The notes: generated by a model not told the origin, from the letters alone. A stretch of 64,000 nt of DNA from Collinsella sp. AF33-16 (GCF_003475325.1 NZ_QRQC01000013.1:1-64000), one strand, 5' to 3'; counted from the first letter of the stretch, positions 1 through 9,093 are shown. Made by a program: numbers and translations.

Positions 1-198
1 CTGTCTTTTTAGTGCCCTCGGATTGGGTCATAGTGTCTGTCCGTCCTCTACTTGCGGCGTTGTCTTGCTCCGAATGCGGCAAAATGCGGCCGCTCGCTGC
101 CGTCGCCAAAACATCGGCGTTGCCGGAGTGGTCATTGGGGACGTTCTTAAACGACTACTTGCTCTCGTTAGATAAGCGTCCGAGAACCACGCTCGTCG
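1..198. other. Intergenic left edge, no gene seen
   Basis: No convincing coding region. The stretch near 100-160 contains a 'ccaaaacatcggcgtt' block followed by 'ttggggacgttctt', which resembles material at 2873-2970 and at 43100-43155, so it belongs to a dispersed intergenic repeat family. The short open frame over it has no ribosome-binding site and overlaps the repeat. Confidence 0.5.
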
Positions 199-1054
199 CT
201 ACTTAAGCCCGGGGAGGCGGGTGTAGGGGAATGAGCGCTCTAGGAATTCGGCGCAGCGGGCGTAGTCTTTGGCGAAGTAGCTGCTGTAGAGCGAATCGAG
301 TACGTATTGCACAGCGATGTGGCTTGCGAACTGCGTGATGCGGTGCGTCATGCTCTCGTGATCGCTCACCGTAAGGTAGGCGGCAAAGCCGGGGTGAATG
401 CGCGCGCAATAAGGCGTGCCGATGACGATGACCGGGACATGCTGGCTGCTGAGGATCGGCAAGATTTTCTTGAGGTTGGGCGCAAGGCCGCTGTAGGAGA
501 TAACGATCGCCGCGCGGTCTGAATCCGAGGCAAGCGCCGTGCGCACCTGGGCCTCGACACTGTCGTGGCACGTCGCGCTTTTACCGGCCGAGAGCAGGCG
601 GTCGCGGAACATCCCCGCTGGATAGAGGTTGTGCGAGCCCGTGTAGATGTCGACCTGTCGGGCGTTCGCGATGAGCTTGGCGGCGTGGTCAAGCTGCGTG
701 GGGTCGAGCAACTCCTGTGTTTCGGTCAGCGTGGTCTGGTAGAGTCCCTCCATGCGCTCCATAACCTGCGCAGGCGTGGAAGTGGCATCGAAGGGAAAGT
801 TGATGTCAACGTCGCGCCGATTGCCCGCCTCGGTTGCCAAGCGAATAAGCTCGACCTTGAGGTCCTTGAAGCCCTCGAGGCCGAGTTTTTTGCAAAACCG
901 GTGCACGCTCGCGACCGAAACGTTGGTGCGCGCGGCAAATTCCTTAATCGAAAGCCCGCGGATGTCCTCGTCGATGGCAAGGGCTGCAATGCCGAGCTGT
1001 TGCTCGGTGGGGGGTGAGGCCCTGCGCCTCGGTGATCCTGCGTTTGATATCCAT
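199..1054 (-). CDS. RpiR-family transcriptional regulator (HTH + SIS), apparent frameshift near N-terminus
   Basis: Regulator of sugar-phosphate metabolism by family. An N-terminal HTH_6 domain (RGLSIKEFAARTNVSVASVHRFCKK) — shown here as RGLSIKEFAARTN then VSVASVHRFCKK — is followed by a SIS phosphosugar-binding domain with YTGSHN and VISYSG. The open frame runs from 1068 and begins with an atypical MWEFAW peptide. A better start is the ATG at 1054 (MDIKRRITEAQGLTP), but it is out of frame. Removing one G from the six-G run at 1009-1014 joins it to TEQQLG and restores the usual LTPTEQQL of this family. The cause may be a sequencing slip, a true inactivating mutation or phase variation. Transcribed divergently from the EIIA gene. 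Confidence 0.85.
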
Positions 1055-1075
1055 GCGAACTCCCACACTCGCCAA

Positions 1076-1097
1076 ACCTGCCAAAAAGGGACAGGTT
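1076..1097. repeat. Palindromic repeat, copy 1 (ACCTG...CAGGT family)
   Basis: A 22-bp block, ACCTG, then CCAAAAAGGGA, then CAGGTT. Its exact reverse complement is found at 9072-9093 between hypF and nikR. The 5-6 bp arms make it a weak hairpin. It lies in the space between the divergent RpiR and EIIA genes. Confidence 0.6.
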
Positions 1098-1302
1098 TAT
1101 TTTGGCACGTTTCGGCCGGTATCAGGAAGTGTCAGGGACGGAGCGGCGGCAGTCCGTGGGCGCGAAAAGAAGTGTCGGGTTTGGCGCGCCCGCTTCTGCC
1201 CGTCCCGCGCGTGGGCGATACTCGGCTTATCGACCCGCGATGCAAAGGAGACGCTCATCCCACGAGCACTACCGGGAAGGGCTTGCGATTCGAGCCCTCG
1301 CC

Positions 1303-1331
1303 TTAGTATTTTGGCCATTTAGCACTATAAT
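1303..1331 (+). promoter_or_regulatory. Candidate promoter for EIIA gene
   Basis: A consensus -10 TATAAT at 1326-1331 lies 17 bp after a weak -35-like TTAGTA at 1303-1308. The EIIA start codon is about 50 nt downstream with a GAGGAG ribosome-binding site at 1368-1373. Confidence 0.5.
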
Positions 1332-1380
1332 CACCGTAGGCATGCGCATAACGTTGCGCTTAATCAAGAGGAGAAAACGT

Positions 1381-1917
1381 ATGGGTCTGTTTGACATGTT
1401 CAAGAAGAAGGCTGAGCCTGCCGCTGCTACTGCTCCCGCCTCCATCTCTGCTTCTGCCGGCGCCGACGTGCTGTGCTCGCCCGTCAAGGGCAAGGTCATC
1501 AAGATGGCCGACGTGCCCGATCCCGTCTTTGGTGGCGAGGTTCTGGGCAAGGGCTGCGCCGTGTGGCCCGAGGACGACCTGGTCTACGCTCCCTGCGACG
1601 GCAAGGTGACCGTCACCATGGGCCACGCCGTGGGTCTGCAGTCCGATAGCGGCATCGAGGTTTTGGTGCACGTTGGCGTCGATACCGTCAACATGAACGG
1701 CGATGGCTTCGAGGGCTTCGTCAAGGCCGATGACGTCGTGAAGGCTGGCCAGCCCATGCTCAAGATCGACCGCGCCAAGATCGCCGCTGCCGGCTACAAG
1801 GACTGCGTCGTCGTTGCTGTGTCCAACACCGCCGAGTTTGCCGATGTCGAACTCGCCGTCGAGGCCGACTCCGCTGTCGCCGCCGGTGACGCCATCGTTA
1901 AGGTCGTCCGCAAGTAA
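1381..1917 (+). CDS. crr: PTS glucose-family EIIA component
   Basis: Soluble phosphocarrier that accepts phosphate from HPr and passes it to an EIIB. The 178-aa protein has a short Ala/Pro-rich N-terminus (residues 10-27), then an EIIA-glucose fold with LCSPVKGKV, GHAVGL (His82) and LVHVGVDTV (His97). His97 matches the phosphorylated histidine and His82 the second conserved histidine. The ATG at 1381 is chosen because GAGGAG stands 7 nt before it; upstream in-frame starts have no such site. No EIIB/EIIC gene adjoins, so it may serve permeases encoded elsewhere or act as a regulator. A terminator follows directly. Confidence 0.92.
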   Translation: MGLFDMFKKKAEPAAATAPASISASAGADVLCSPVKGKVIKMADVPDPVFGGEVLGKGCAVWPEDDLVYAPCDGKVTVTMGHAVGLQSDSGIEVLVHVGVDTVNMNGDGFEGFVKADDVVKAGQPMLKIDRAKIAAAGYKDCVVVAVSNTAEFADVELAVEADSAVAAGDAIVKVVRK

Positions 1918-1943
1918 ACTGCGGCATCCAAAGGATGTGCAAG

Positions 1944-1973
1944 GGTGGTCGGGTTTTCCGGCCACCTTTTTTA
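1944..1973 (+). terminator. Rho-independent terminator of EIIA gene
   Basis: Stem GGTGGTCGG (1944-1952) pairs with CCGGCCACC (1958-1966), with one G-U-like mismatch, followed by a run of six T. Confidence 0.85.
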
Positions 1974-2153
1974 TTGCACCGCGGGGAAGCGTTTTATTGC
2001 ACGTTGGGCGGGCTTGCAAACCGTTCGGACGCTAAAACGAACCGACCGCGCCTTCGCGTTGCCGAGGGCGTTCATAAGTGGATAGTATGGGCTTACTTAT
2101 TACAACGTGCGCCGCGTCCGGGAAGCGCGGTGCCGCTCATTGGGAGGAACAAC

Positions 2154-2711
2154 ATGAAAAAGAAGCTGCTGCTTGCGCCCCTCATGGCCGTCTTGGTTGC
2201 ATGCGTGGTCGTGCTTTCCGGCTGTGGAGGTCCTTCGGTTGAGGAGCTCATCACCGAGGATCTTACGACGCAGTTTGACGAGGTCAAGAACGGTGGCGAC
2301 GACTTCCTCTCTGGTCTGGAGGAGGCTTCGGGCGACGAGTTCGAGCAGTTGGGTATCGATCCCAAGGAGTACGCCAAGACCTATCTCGAGGGCTTTGACT
2401 ACAAGATCGGCGACGTGACGGTCGACGAGGACAAGGGTGTCGCGACCGCCGAGGTCTCTATCACATGCAAGTCTATGAACAAGATCGTCGAGGACTTCTC
2501 CACCCAGTATCAGGAGAAGGTCGCTGCGCTTGACACGGTTCCTTCCGATGACGAGCTGTACAAGATGGCCGGTCAGGTTATGGTCGATGTGACCAAGGCC
2601 ACCGAGCCCAGGAAGACCACGGTTATCTTCAAGTACACCTGCAACGACGACGGCGAGTGGTCTGCCGACGACTCTGTCAACTCCGAGATGATGGATGCAA
2701 TGCTGAGCTAG
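2154..2711 (+). CDS. Secreted lipoprotein of unknown function
   Basis: 185-aa protein with a lipoprotein signal: MKKK, a hydrophobic core, and VVLSGC with the lipidated Cys at residue 24. The mature part is acidic, Lys/Asp/Glu-rich and contains two Cys (about residues 104 and 163). It looks like the small DUF5105/NTF2-like lipoproteins common in gut Firmicutes and Actinobacteria, but that is a resemblance only. GGGAGG stands 6-7 nt before the ATG at 2154; the frame is open upstream, but without a ribosome-binding site. Monocistronic. Confidence 0.8.
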   Translation: MKKKLLLAPLMAVLVACVVVLSGCGGPSVEELITEDLTTQFDEVKNGGDDFLSGLEEASGDEFEQLGIDPKEYAKTYLEGFDYKIGDVTVDEDKGVATAEVSITCKSMNKIVEDFSTQYQEKVAALDTVPSDDELYKMAGQVMVDVTKATEPRKTTVIFKYTCNDDGEWSADDSVNSEMMDAMLS

Positions 2712-3238
2712 GGGAGTTACGCGGTAGTTTGTTACGGCGTTTTACCAAACGTCGTAACGGCCCGACGCTGCAAGCCCTCCAGAGCGGCAATCTGCCTTTC
2801 AACTTCGGCGGCATGATCAAAAGATCAATGCCGCCTTGTTTCAAGGCACCTTGCTCGCTCTGGCGGGCTTTCGCTGTCGTTGCCAAAACGACGGCGTTTC
2901 CTTGGCTGGCTTAGGTGGCACTTGTACCTGTGGCGTTGCCATCGCTGCCGAAGATGGCAGTTGGGGACGTTCCTTTTCTGCCGGCAGTTGGGGACACTCC
3001 TTGCGCCAGCGTTGCATCGAATGCTCGGGAAAATACGAGCCGGTATTTGGCCGAATAGCGGGTCACGGTTTCCGGATGGCGTGGGTTGCGGAAAGTGCGA
3101 CCCGGAATATTGCTCTGAAACGGGATGCCGTTTCCCCGACAAGGCTCAACCGGAAAGCGCATCCCATTCTGAGGCGGCAAAACGGGATGCGCTTTCCGCA
3201 CGACAGAATCTATGCAGCCGTGTTGAGCGACAGCCCCG
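2712..3238. other. Intergenic region with hairpins and repeats
   Basis: No gene is seen in 527 bp. A hairpin at 2731-2758 (GTTACGGCGTTT, loop tacc, AAACGTCGTAAC) may end the lipoprotein transcript although it lacks a T run. A second palindrome spans 2808-2836 (GGCGGCAT..ATGCCGCC). 'Ttggggacgttcc' at about 2959-2971 belongs to the GGGGACGTTC repeat family. 3020-3205 holds the GGAAA/CGGGATGCG repeat described separately. Confidence 0.6.
3040..3205. repeat. Dispersed palindromic repeat, CGGGATGCG-TTTCCG family, copy 1
   Basis: Alternating short inverted units: 'cgggtcacggtttccgg', 'gcggaaagtgcgacccgg', 'cgggatgccgtttcc', 'ccggaaagcgcatccc' and 'cgggatgcgctttccg'. Each unit is the near reverse complement of the next, so the stretch can fold into successive hairpins. 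Related tracts occur at 20225-20410 and 57727-57872. Confidence 0.75.
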
Positions 3239-3907
3239 CTACTCGCCCAGAATCAGCGCCGCGAGCTCGTCCTGGGTGTCCACCACGTAGTCGGCGCCGG
3301 CGGCTTCCAGCTCTGCGCGGCCGCGGAAGCCCCAGCTGACGCCCGCACTCTTAAGGCCGGCGTTGTGACCGGTCAGGATATCGACATTGGAATCGCCCAC
3401 ATAGAGCGTGGTCGACGGATCGGCGCCTAGCTCTTCCATCACATGCAGTGTGACGGGCGCTTCGGGCTTGGGCGGAAACGCATCGACACGGCCCTGTACC
3501 AGCGCAAAGCGCTCGGAACCAAAATACTTCTCGATAAGCGGAGCCGCCGAGACGTGGTCCTTGTTAGTGAGCACGGCAAGCTGCACACCTGCCGCGTGCA
3601 GGCGGTCGAGCATCTCGGTCGTGCCGGCATAGGGAGCGGTGTGGTCCTCCTTGTGCTCGCCGTAATAAGCCCTAAACTCGGCAAGCGTCTGCTCAAACAT
3701 GCGACCGTCGCCCGCATACTCGGCAGGCATAAAGCGTTCGACTAGCTTGAGCATGCCGTTTCCCACCTTGTAGCGGTACTCGTCAACGGCAAACGTGGGC
3801 CAGCCGTGCATCTCGCAGGTATGGTTGCCGGCGGCTGCCAGGTCCTCGAGCGTGTTGAGGATGGTGCCGTCCAGGTCAAAGATCACATGGGAAAAAGCTG
3901 CTGCCAT
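3239..3907 (-). CDS. HAD-family phosphatase (phosphoglycolate-phosphatase-like)
   Basis: 222-aa haloacid-dehalogenase hydrolase. Motif I is VIFDLDGTILNT (nucleophile Asp about residue 11), motif II is AVLTNKD, and motif III/IV is KPEAP plus YVGDSNVDI. A helical cap domain fills residues 20-85, as in the Gph/PgmB group. Substrate cannot be read from sequence; phosphoglycolate or another small phosphomonoester is likely. The start at 3907 (MAAAFSHVIF) is chosen for the GGCAGGAG just upstream; the frame extends to 3970 without such a site. Confidence 0.88.
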   Translation of the reverse strand: MAAAFSHVIFDLDGTILNTLEDLAAAGNHTCEMHGWPTFAVDEYRYKVGNGMLKLVERFMPAEYAGDGRMFEQTLAEFRAYYGEHKEDHTAPYAGTTEMLDRLHAAGVQLAVLTNKDHVSAAPLIEKYFGSERFALVQGRVDAFPPKPEAPVTLHVMEELGADPSTTLYVGDSNVDILTGHNAGLKSAGVSWGFRGRAELEAAGADYVVDTQDELAALILGE

Positions 3908-4012
3908 GGGTGCTCCTGCCGCTTGAGTTGTAAAACGCACCCCATGATACTGGGCATGCGTGCCGGGCATGTTTGGAATCTGAATATCTTTAATAGCCCT
4001 GAGCCTTTGTCG

Positions 4013-5047
4013 TTAGCAAATCCTCGGCAGCTGCTCTCCTACGAGCATGTCGAGGATGCGGGTCGATCCCCAGCCGGTGCGTACGCGCACGGCGGGGCGG
4101 GCGTCCTCGGCAAGCGGCAGCACGCGACCGATGATGGCGGCATTCTCGCCGTAGCGGGCGGCGCGCATGGCCGCCAGCGCGGCATCGGCCTGCTCGGCCG
4201 GCACCACGGCGACCATCTTGCCCTCGTTTGCCACCTGCAGCACATCGTAGCCGAGCATCTCACATGCCGCCTGCACGTCGGGGCGCACGGGCACGGCATC
4301 CTCGTCGATCTCCATGGCGACGCCGCTGGCCTGGGCAAACTCGTTGAGCGTGGATGCCAGGCCGCCGCGCGTGGGGTCGCGGAAGCAGCGGGTATCGGGG
4401 GCGGCGGCGAGCACATCGGCAATCAGATGATTGAGCGGCGCAGCGTCGCTTTCGATGTTGCTCGAAAACGCCAAGCCCTCGCGCTGGCTCATGATGGCGA
4501 TGCCGTGGTCGCCTAGCGTACCCGATACCAGGATGGCGTCGCCGGGCCGACAGTTTGCACCGCTGAGCGCTACGCCCGCGGGCACCTCGCCCACGCCGGC
4601 GGTATTGATGTAGACGCCGTCGGCACCGCCACGCTCGACCACCTTGGTGTCGCCGGTGATTATGGACACGCCCGCCTCGCGCGCCGTTTCGGCCATGGTC
4701 TGCACAATCTGGCGCAGCTTGTCCATGGGATAGCCCTCTTCGAGGATAAAGCCGCATGAGAGGTAGCGCACGTTAGCGCCCGAGGTCGCGACGTCGTTGA
4801 CGGTTCCGCATACGGCGAGTCGGCCGATATTGCCGCCGGGGAAGAACTGCGGCGTTACCACAAAGCTGTCGGTCGACATGGCGATTCGCCCGCTTGCGGG
4901 CAGTACGGCGACACCGGCATCGTTGCCCGCAAGCAGCTCGGGCGACCCAAAGGCATCCAGAAAGACCTCATCGATAATGCGTTTCATCATCTGGCCGCCG
5001 GAGCCGTGGCCCAGCAGGACGGTGCTATCGGTAACGCTATGGGACAT
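4013..5047 (-). CDS. hypE: Hydrogenase maturation protein HypE
   Basis: 344-aa carbamoyl-dehydratase of the PurM/ThiL fold. With HypF it makes the cyanide ligands of the NiFe-hydrogenase active site; the thiocarbamate forms on its C-terminal Cys. The diagnostic C-terminus PRIC is intact. Other family signatures are LLGHGSGGQMM near the N-terminus, GNDAGVAVL, STDSFVV and FRDPTRGGLASTLNE. It is the last gene of the leftward nikR-hypF-hypC-hypD-hypE series, 48 bp after hypD. Confidence 0.97.
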   Translation of the reverse strand: MSHSVTDSTVLLGHGSGGQMMKRIIDEVFLDAFGSPELLAGNDAGVAVLPASGRIAMSTDSFVVTPQFFPGGNIGRLAVCGTVNDVATSGANVRYLSCGFILEEGYPMDKLRQIVQTMAETAREAGVSIITGDTKVVERGGADGVYINTAGVGEVPAGVALSGANCRPGDAILVSGTLGDHGIAIMSQREGLAFSSNIESDAAPLNHLIADVLAAAPDTRCFRDPTRGGLASTLNEFAQASGVAMEIDEDAVPVRPDVQAACEMLGYDVLQVANEGKMVAVVPAEQADAALAAMRAARYGENAAIIGRVLPLAEDARPAVRVRTGWGSTRILDMLVGEQLPRIC

Positions 5048-5095
5048 ATCGAAAACTCCAATCGTGGGTGGTGCCGGTACGCGGGGGCGTCCGGG

Positions 5096-6208
5096 CTAGT
5101 CGCGGTATCTAAAGTACGCCGCGCAGCTACCTTCGGAGCTCACCATGCACGGGCCGACGGGATGTTCGGGCGTGCAAGCGCGGCCAAACAGAGGACAGTC
5201 GCTCGGCGTGATGGCTCCGCGCAGCACGTCGCCGCAGCGGCAGCCGCGTGGCTCGACCGTCGGTTCAATGGGCACGTCAAAGCGGGCGCCGGCATCAAAG
5301 CGCGCGAATTCGGGTCGGATGGAAAGACCCGAATTCACAATCGGTCCCAGCCCGCGCCACGTGGTGTCGCACGGCTCAAACACCTGCTCGACCAGCTGGC
5401 GCGCCACGGGATTGCCGTCTGCGTTGACGCCACGGCGGTAGGCGTTGTCGATTGCGGGCCTGTGCTCGACAACCATCTGGACCAGCATACAGATGCCCTG
5501 CAAGATATCGACCGGTTCAAATCCCGTGACCACGCCGGGGGTCTCGAACTCGTCGACCAAAAACCCAAAGGGTGCCAGGCCTGTGATGGTAGCGACGTGA
5601 CCCGGCAGGATAAAGCCGTCGATGGCGGTCTCGGGGTCGTTGGAGATCGCACGCAGAGCCGGCGGCGTGGTCTTATGGGCGCAGTAGACCGAGAAGTTCT
5701 GGAGTCCGCGCGCGTCGGCCTCCAGAACAGCAGCGGCAATGGTGGGCGTTGTGGTCTCAAAGCCGACGCCCATAAAGATAACCGGGCGTTCGGGATTTTG
5801 CTCAGCAATGTCGAGTGCGTCGAGCGGAGAATAGACGATGCGGATGTCGCGCCCCGCCGCCTTTTGCGCGGCAAGCGAGGTGGACGATCCGGGCACGCGC
5901 ATCATGTCGCCAAAGGTGGTGATGATGGCGCCGTCCATGTTGGAAAGCGCGATTGCGTGATCGATGTCGCGGTTGGCGGTGACGCAAACGGGGCACCCCG
6001 GGCCGCTTAGCAGTTTGAGCCCCGTCGGCATAATGGAGCGAAAGCCATAGCGGCCAATGCTCACGGTATGCGTACCGCAGACTTCCATAAGGTTGATGCT
6101 GCGGTTGCCGACAAGCTCATGAATACGATCGATGAGCTCGCGGGCCAGCTTGGGGTCGCGAAATGCCGAAAAGTCGATACCGGAGCGAACCGGCTGCGCC
6201 GCCGCCAC
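5096..6208 (-). CDS. hypD: Hydrogenase maturation protein HypD
   Basis: 370-aa iron-sulfur scaffold that, with HypC, assembles the Fe(CN)2CO unit of NiFe hydrogenases. Signature motifs present: EVCGTHTVSIGRYG with the catalytic Cys, LLSGPGCPVCVT, and FMGVGFETTTPT. A C-terminal Cys cluster (GCRCGDVLRG, CPLFGRACTPEHPVGPC — two separate blocks) ligates the 4Fe-4S cluster. Translation starts at a GTG (6208) that overlaps the hypC stop as TAGTG, so the two are translationally coupled. Confidence 0.97.
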   Translation of the reverse strand: MAAAQPVRSGIDFSAFRDPKLARELIDRIHELVGNRSINLMEVCGTHTVSIGRYGFRSIMPTGLKLLSGPGCPVCVTANRDIDHAIALSNMDGAIITTFGDMMRVPGSSTSLAAQKAAGRDIRIVYSPLDALDIAEQNPERPVIFMGVGFETTTPTIAAAVLEADARGLQNFSVYCAHKTTPPALRAISNDPETAIDGFILPGHVATITGLAPFGFLVDEFETPGVVTGFEPVDILQGICMLVQMVVEHRPAIDNAYRRGVNADGNPVARQLVEQVFEPCDTTWRGLGPIVNSGLSIRPEFARFDAGARFDVPIEPTVEPRGCRCGDVLRGAITPSDCPLFGRACTPEHPVGPCMVSSEGSCAAYFRYRD

Positions 6209-6468
6209 TAGTATGCCTCGGCCGGGTTGGTGGCGAGTTGGTCCTCTTCGGCCAGCTCGGTCATGGTATTGACGAGCTCGAGTGTCTCTTGGGCTTCCTG
6301 CTCGTCGACAATCTGAATGCCAAAGCCGGCGTGCACGAGAATATAGTCGCCTACCTGTGCCGTCGGCACGAGGCGCAGCGAAATGGGGCGCTCGATGCCC
6401 ATCATGTCGACGGTCGCCTTAAGGTCGTCGTCGCGTTTGACCACTTTACCGGGAACGGCAAGGCACAT
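6208..6468 (-). CDS. hypC: Hydrogenase assembly chaperone HypC
   Basis: 86-aa HypC/HybG chaperone. It starts MCLAVPGKV, where Cys2 is the essential residue that binds HypD and the hydrogenase large-subunit precursor. GDYILVHAGFGIQ is the second family motif. A short acidic tail follows (TELAEEDQLATNPAEAY). It overlaps the hypD start by one base. Confidence 0.97.
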   Translation of the reverse strand: MCLAVPGKVVKRDDDLKATVDMMGIERPISLRLVPTAQVGDYILVHAGFGIQIVDEQEAQETLELVNTMTELAEEDQLATNPAEAY

Positions 6469-6599
6469 AATGTTCCCCTTTTATACGTTTTGCGCTGGAC
6501 AGGCGCCTAATTACCCATCAGTTGATGGTAGCGCTCGCGGGAGTCACGAGCAAACGCGTTACACCTGTGAGACGGCGGCGCGCAGGCTGGCAAAACAGC

Positions 6600-9053
6600 C
6601 TATCGCAACGCCGTCTGCGCGAGGCGAGCGCGAGCGATGGCGGCCTGACCGTAGGCGATGCAGCCGTCGTTGGCGGGTACAGCGTGGGGGACCAAGACGG
6701 CAAGACCGGCGTCTTTGAGTTCGTGGGTAAGGAGCTGAAGCAAAAGCCGGTTCATGAACACACCGCCCGAGAGCGCGACGGTATCGATGCCTTCGCGCGC
6801 GCAGATTTCGCGTGCGATGTGGGTCGTAGCGTGCGTAATGGCGATGTGAAACCCGAGGGCGAGCCGGTCGGCCGGCGCGCCTGCCTCGATTCCATTCAGA
6901 AGAGCTTCGATGAGCGGTTGGGGGTCCAAGATGGGGGAGTCGTCGGCAGACGTGAATACGCCTGTGTGATTGTTGTCGAGACGAACGGTCTTACCGCCGA
7001 GCGCGCGCCAGGCGGCGGCTTCGAGTTCTATGGCGGGTTCGCCCTCGTAGGTTGCCTTGCCGCAGATGCCCAGAATCGCTGCCGCGGCATCAAAGAGACG
7101 CCCCATGCTGCTGGTACGCGGGCTGTTGATGCCGCGCTCGATCATGGTGGCTGTCACGCTGCGTGTTTGCTCGTCGAGGGTGCCCAATAGCCCCGCGGCA
7201 CCCGGATGCTCGAGCAGGCCGAGCTCGCTCAGCAGGGCAAAGGCATTGCGCCGGGCATCGCGCACGGATGCGGCTCCGCCTGGCAGCGCCCAGGTGCGCA
7301 GGTGCGCGGCGCGTTCAAAATCGGCAAGGCCGGCGATAAGAAACTCACCGCCCCATATGGTGCCGTCGGTGCCGGCACCCGTACCATCAAAGGCAATACC
7401 GAGGACGCGCGCATCGGGCGCAAGCCGGCCAGCGACAATCGCCTCTGCCATTACGCTCGCGATGTGCGCATGATGATGTTGGATTTCGATTAGCGGCAGA
7501 CTGTGCTCCCGTGCCCGCTCACGCGCCCACTGGCTCGATAGATAGTTGGGATGCATGTCGCATGCCAGGGCGGCAGGCGTCAGGTCAAAGAGGTTTTCTA
7601 GACGTGCGCGGGCGGCGCTCCAGGCATCGAAGGCCGCGCCGTTTTCGACATCGCCGATATGCTGCGACACAAAACAGGCCACATGGCCGTCGGCGTCCTC
7701 GCGCGTGAGCGCGATCGTGGCTTTTTGCTGCGGCCCGCAGGCGAGCACGCAGGGTGCAGTGCCGTCGAGCGCCGGCAGCGACAACGGTTGCGGCGCATAT
7801 CCGCGTGCACGACGCACAGGCATGACGGTGCCGTCGACCACACGTACCACGGAGTCGTCGTAGCGTGAGAGAATCGCACGGTCGTTGCCAAGTAGCGCGT
7901 CGGCGATGCCAGCGGCAACAAGATGTTCCCATGCAAGGGCATCGTCGGTCTCGATAGGTTCCTCGCTCAGGTTTCCGCTGGTCATGACCAGCGCGTGCAT
8001 GCCATGCGACGAGGCAGCTGCAAGCAGCAGATGCTGAAGCGGTGTATAGGGGAGCATGACGCCGAGCTCGGGTAGATCGTGCGCGACGGATGGCGCGAGC
8101 GTAAGGCCGTCGGGGGAATCTCCCTCGCCAACAACACGGCGGCGCAGCGGCACAATGGGGCGGATGCTGCCGGCCAGCAAGTCGCGCTCGGCATCATCGA
8201 CATGGCACAGGCGTTCAGTATCGGCAAGGCTGCGCACCATAACGGCAAGCGGCTTGTTGCTGCGGCGCTTGCGACGGCGCAGCTCGACCACCGCCTGCTC
8301 ATTGGCGGCGTTGCAGGCCAGATGGAATCCGCCCAGCCCCTTGATGGCGACAATACCGCCGCTGGCCAGCAGCTCGACACAGCGGTCAATAATGGCATCG
8401 CTGGTTTCGCGCGTGCTGCCGACGGCCGGCATCGCCCCCAGACCCTCGAGCTCCATGTCGCCCGCCGCCTCGCGCCAGGTAATATGTGGCCCGCAGTCAA
8501 AGCAGGCATCGGGCTGCGCATGAAAGCGCCGGTCAAGCGGGTCGCCATACTCTGCGGCGCACTCGGGGCACATAGGAAAGCAATCCATCGACGTGGCCGC
8601 TCGGTCATAAGGCAGCGATCGGATGATGGTAAAGCGCGGCCCGCAGTTGGTGCAGTTGATAAAGGGGTAGTGATAGCGTCGGTCGGTGGGGTCGAACAGT
8701 TCGCGCAGGCAGTCGTCACAGGTGGCGATATCGGGGGAGATGAGCGTCGTGTGCACGGTCTGATCCTGCGACGCTACAATACGAAAGGCCTGCTCATCGT
8801 CGGTATCCCAAGCGTCGGGCTCCAGGTCCTCAACAGCGACATGCTCAACGCGGGCCGCGGCAGGCGCGTGCTCCGACAGCGCGGTGACAAATTCGTCGAG
8901 TGCCTCGACTGAAGCATGCGCCTCGATGTGCACGCCATCGCCCGCGTTGAGCACCCAGCCGCAAATGCCATGCGCCATAGCCTCGCGATACACAAATGGC
9001 CGCATGCCAACGCCCTGCACAATGCCCGTTACATGGATATGCACATGTCGCAT
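6600..9053 (-). CDS. hypF: Carbamoyltransferase HypF
   Basis: 817-aa protein that activates carbamoyl phosphate and transfers the carbamoyl group to HypE. Domain order is complete: acylphosphatase (residues 1-90, GIVQGVGMRPFVYR), two zinc-finger-like Cys pairs (CDDCLRELFD, NCTNCGPRFT, CPECAAEY, CFDCGPH), YrdC-like domain (IKGLGGFHLAC, RRRKRRSNKPLAVM, TSGNLSEEPI) and Kae1-like domain (IQHHHAHIASVMAE, FDGTGAGTDGTIWGGE). Ends at 6600, about 130 bp before the hypC start. That gap has no obvious terminator, so co-transcription is likely. Confidence 0.97.
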   Translation of the reverse strand: MRHVHIHVTGIVQGVGMRPFVYREAMAHGICGWVLNAGDGVHIEAHASVEALDEFVTALSEHAPAAARVEHVAVEDLEPDAWDTDDEQAFRIVASQDQTVHTTLISPDIATCDDCLRELFDPTDRRYHYPFINCTNCGPRFTIIRSLPYDRAATSMDCFPMCPECAAEYGDPLDRRFHAQPDACFDCGPHITWREAAGDMELEGLGAMPAVGSTRETSDAIIDRCVELLASGGIVAIKGLGGFHLACNAANEQAVVELRRRKRRSNKPLAVMVRSLADTERLCHVDDAERDLLAGSIRPIVPLRRRVVGEGDSPDGLTLAPSVAHDLPELGVMLPYTPLQHLLLAAASSHGMHALVMTSGNLSEEPIETDDALAWEHLVAAGIADALLGNDRAILSRYDDSVVRVVDGTVMPVRRARGYAPQPLSLPALDGTAPCVLACGPQQKATIALTREDADGHVACFVSQHIGDVENGAAFDAWSAARARLENLFDLTPAALACDMHPNYLSSQWARERAREHSLPLIEIQHHHAHIASVMAEAIVAGRLAPDARVLGIAFDGTGAGTDGTIWGGEFLIAGLADFERAAHLRTWALPGGAASVRDARRNAFALLSELGLLEHPGAAGLLGTLDEQTRSVTATMIERGINSPRTSSMGRLFDAAAAILGICGKATYEGEPAIELEAAAWRALGGKTVRLDNNHTGVFTSADDSPILDPQPLIEALLNGIEAGAPADRLALGFHIAITHATTHIAREICAREGIDTVALSGGVFMNRLLLQLLTHELKDAGLAVLVPHAVPANDGCIAYGQAAIARARLAQTALR

Positions 9054-9071
9054 GCGACCTTCCTTCGTTGA

Positions 9072-9093
9072 AACCTGTCCCTTTTTGGCAGGT
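9072..9093. repeat. Palindromic repeat, copy 2 (inverted copy of 1076-1097)
   Basis: AACCTG, TCCCTTTTTGG, CAGGT: the exact reverse complement of the block at 1076-1097. It lies in the hypF-nikR gap. Confidence 0.6.

Noticed and set aside
12..206. 64-aa open frame at the left edge
   Set aside because: No ribosome-binding site, overlaps a dispersed repeat and the end of the RpiR gene on the other strand.
4260..4757. Arg/His-rich open frame opposite hypE's frame
   Set aside because: Out-of-frame shadow of hypE with compositional bias typical of high-GC third-position effects.
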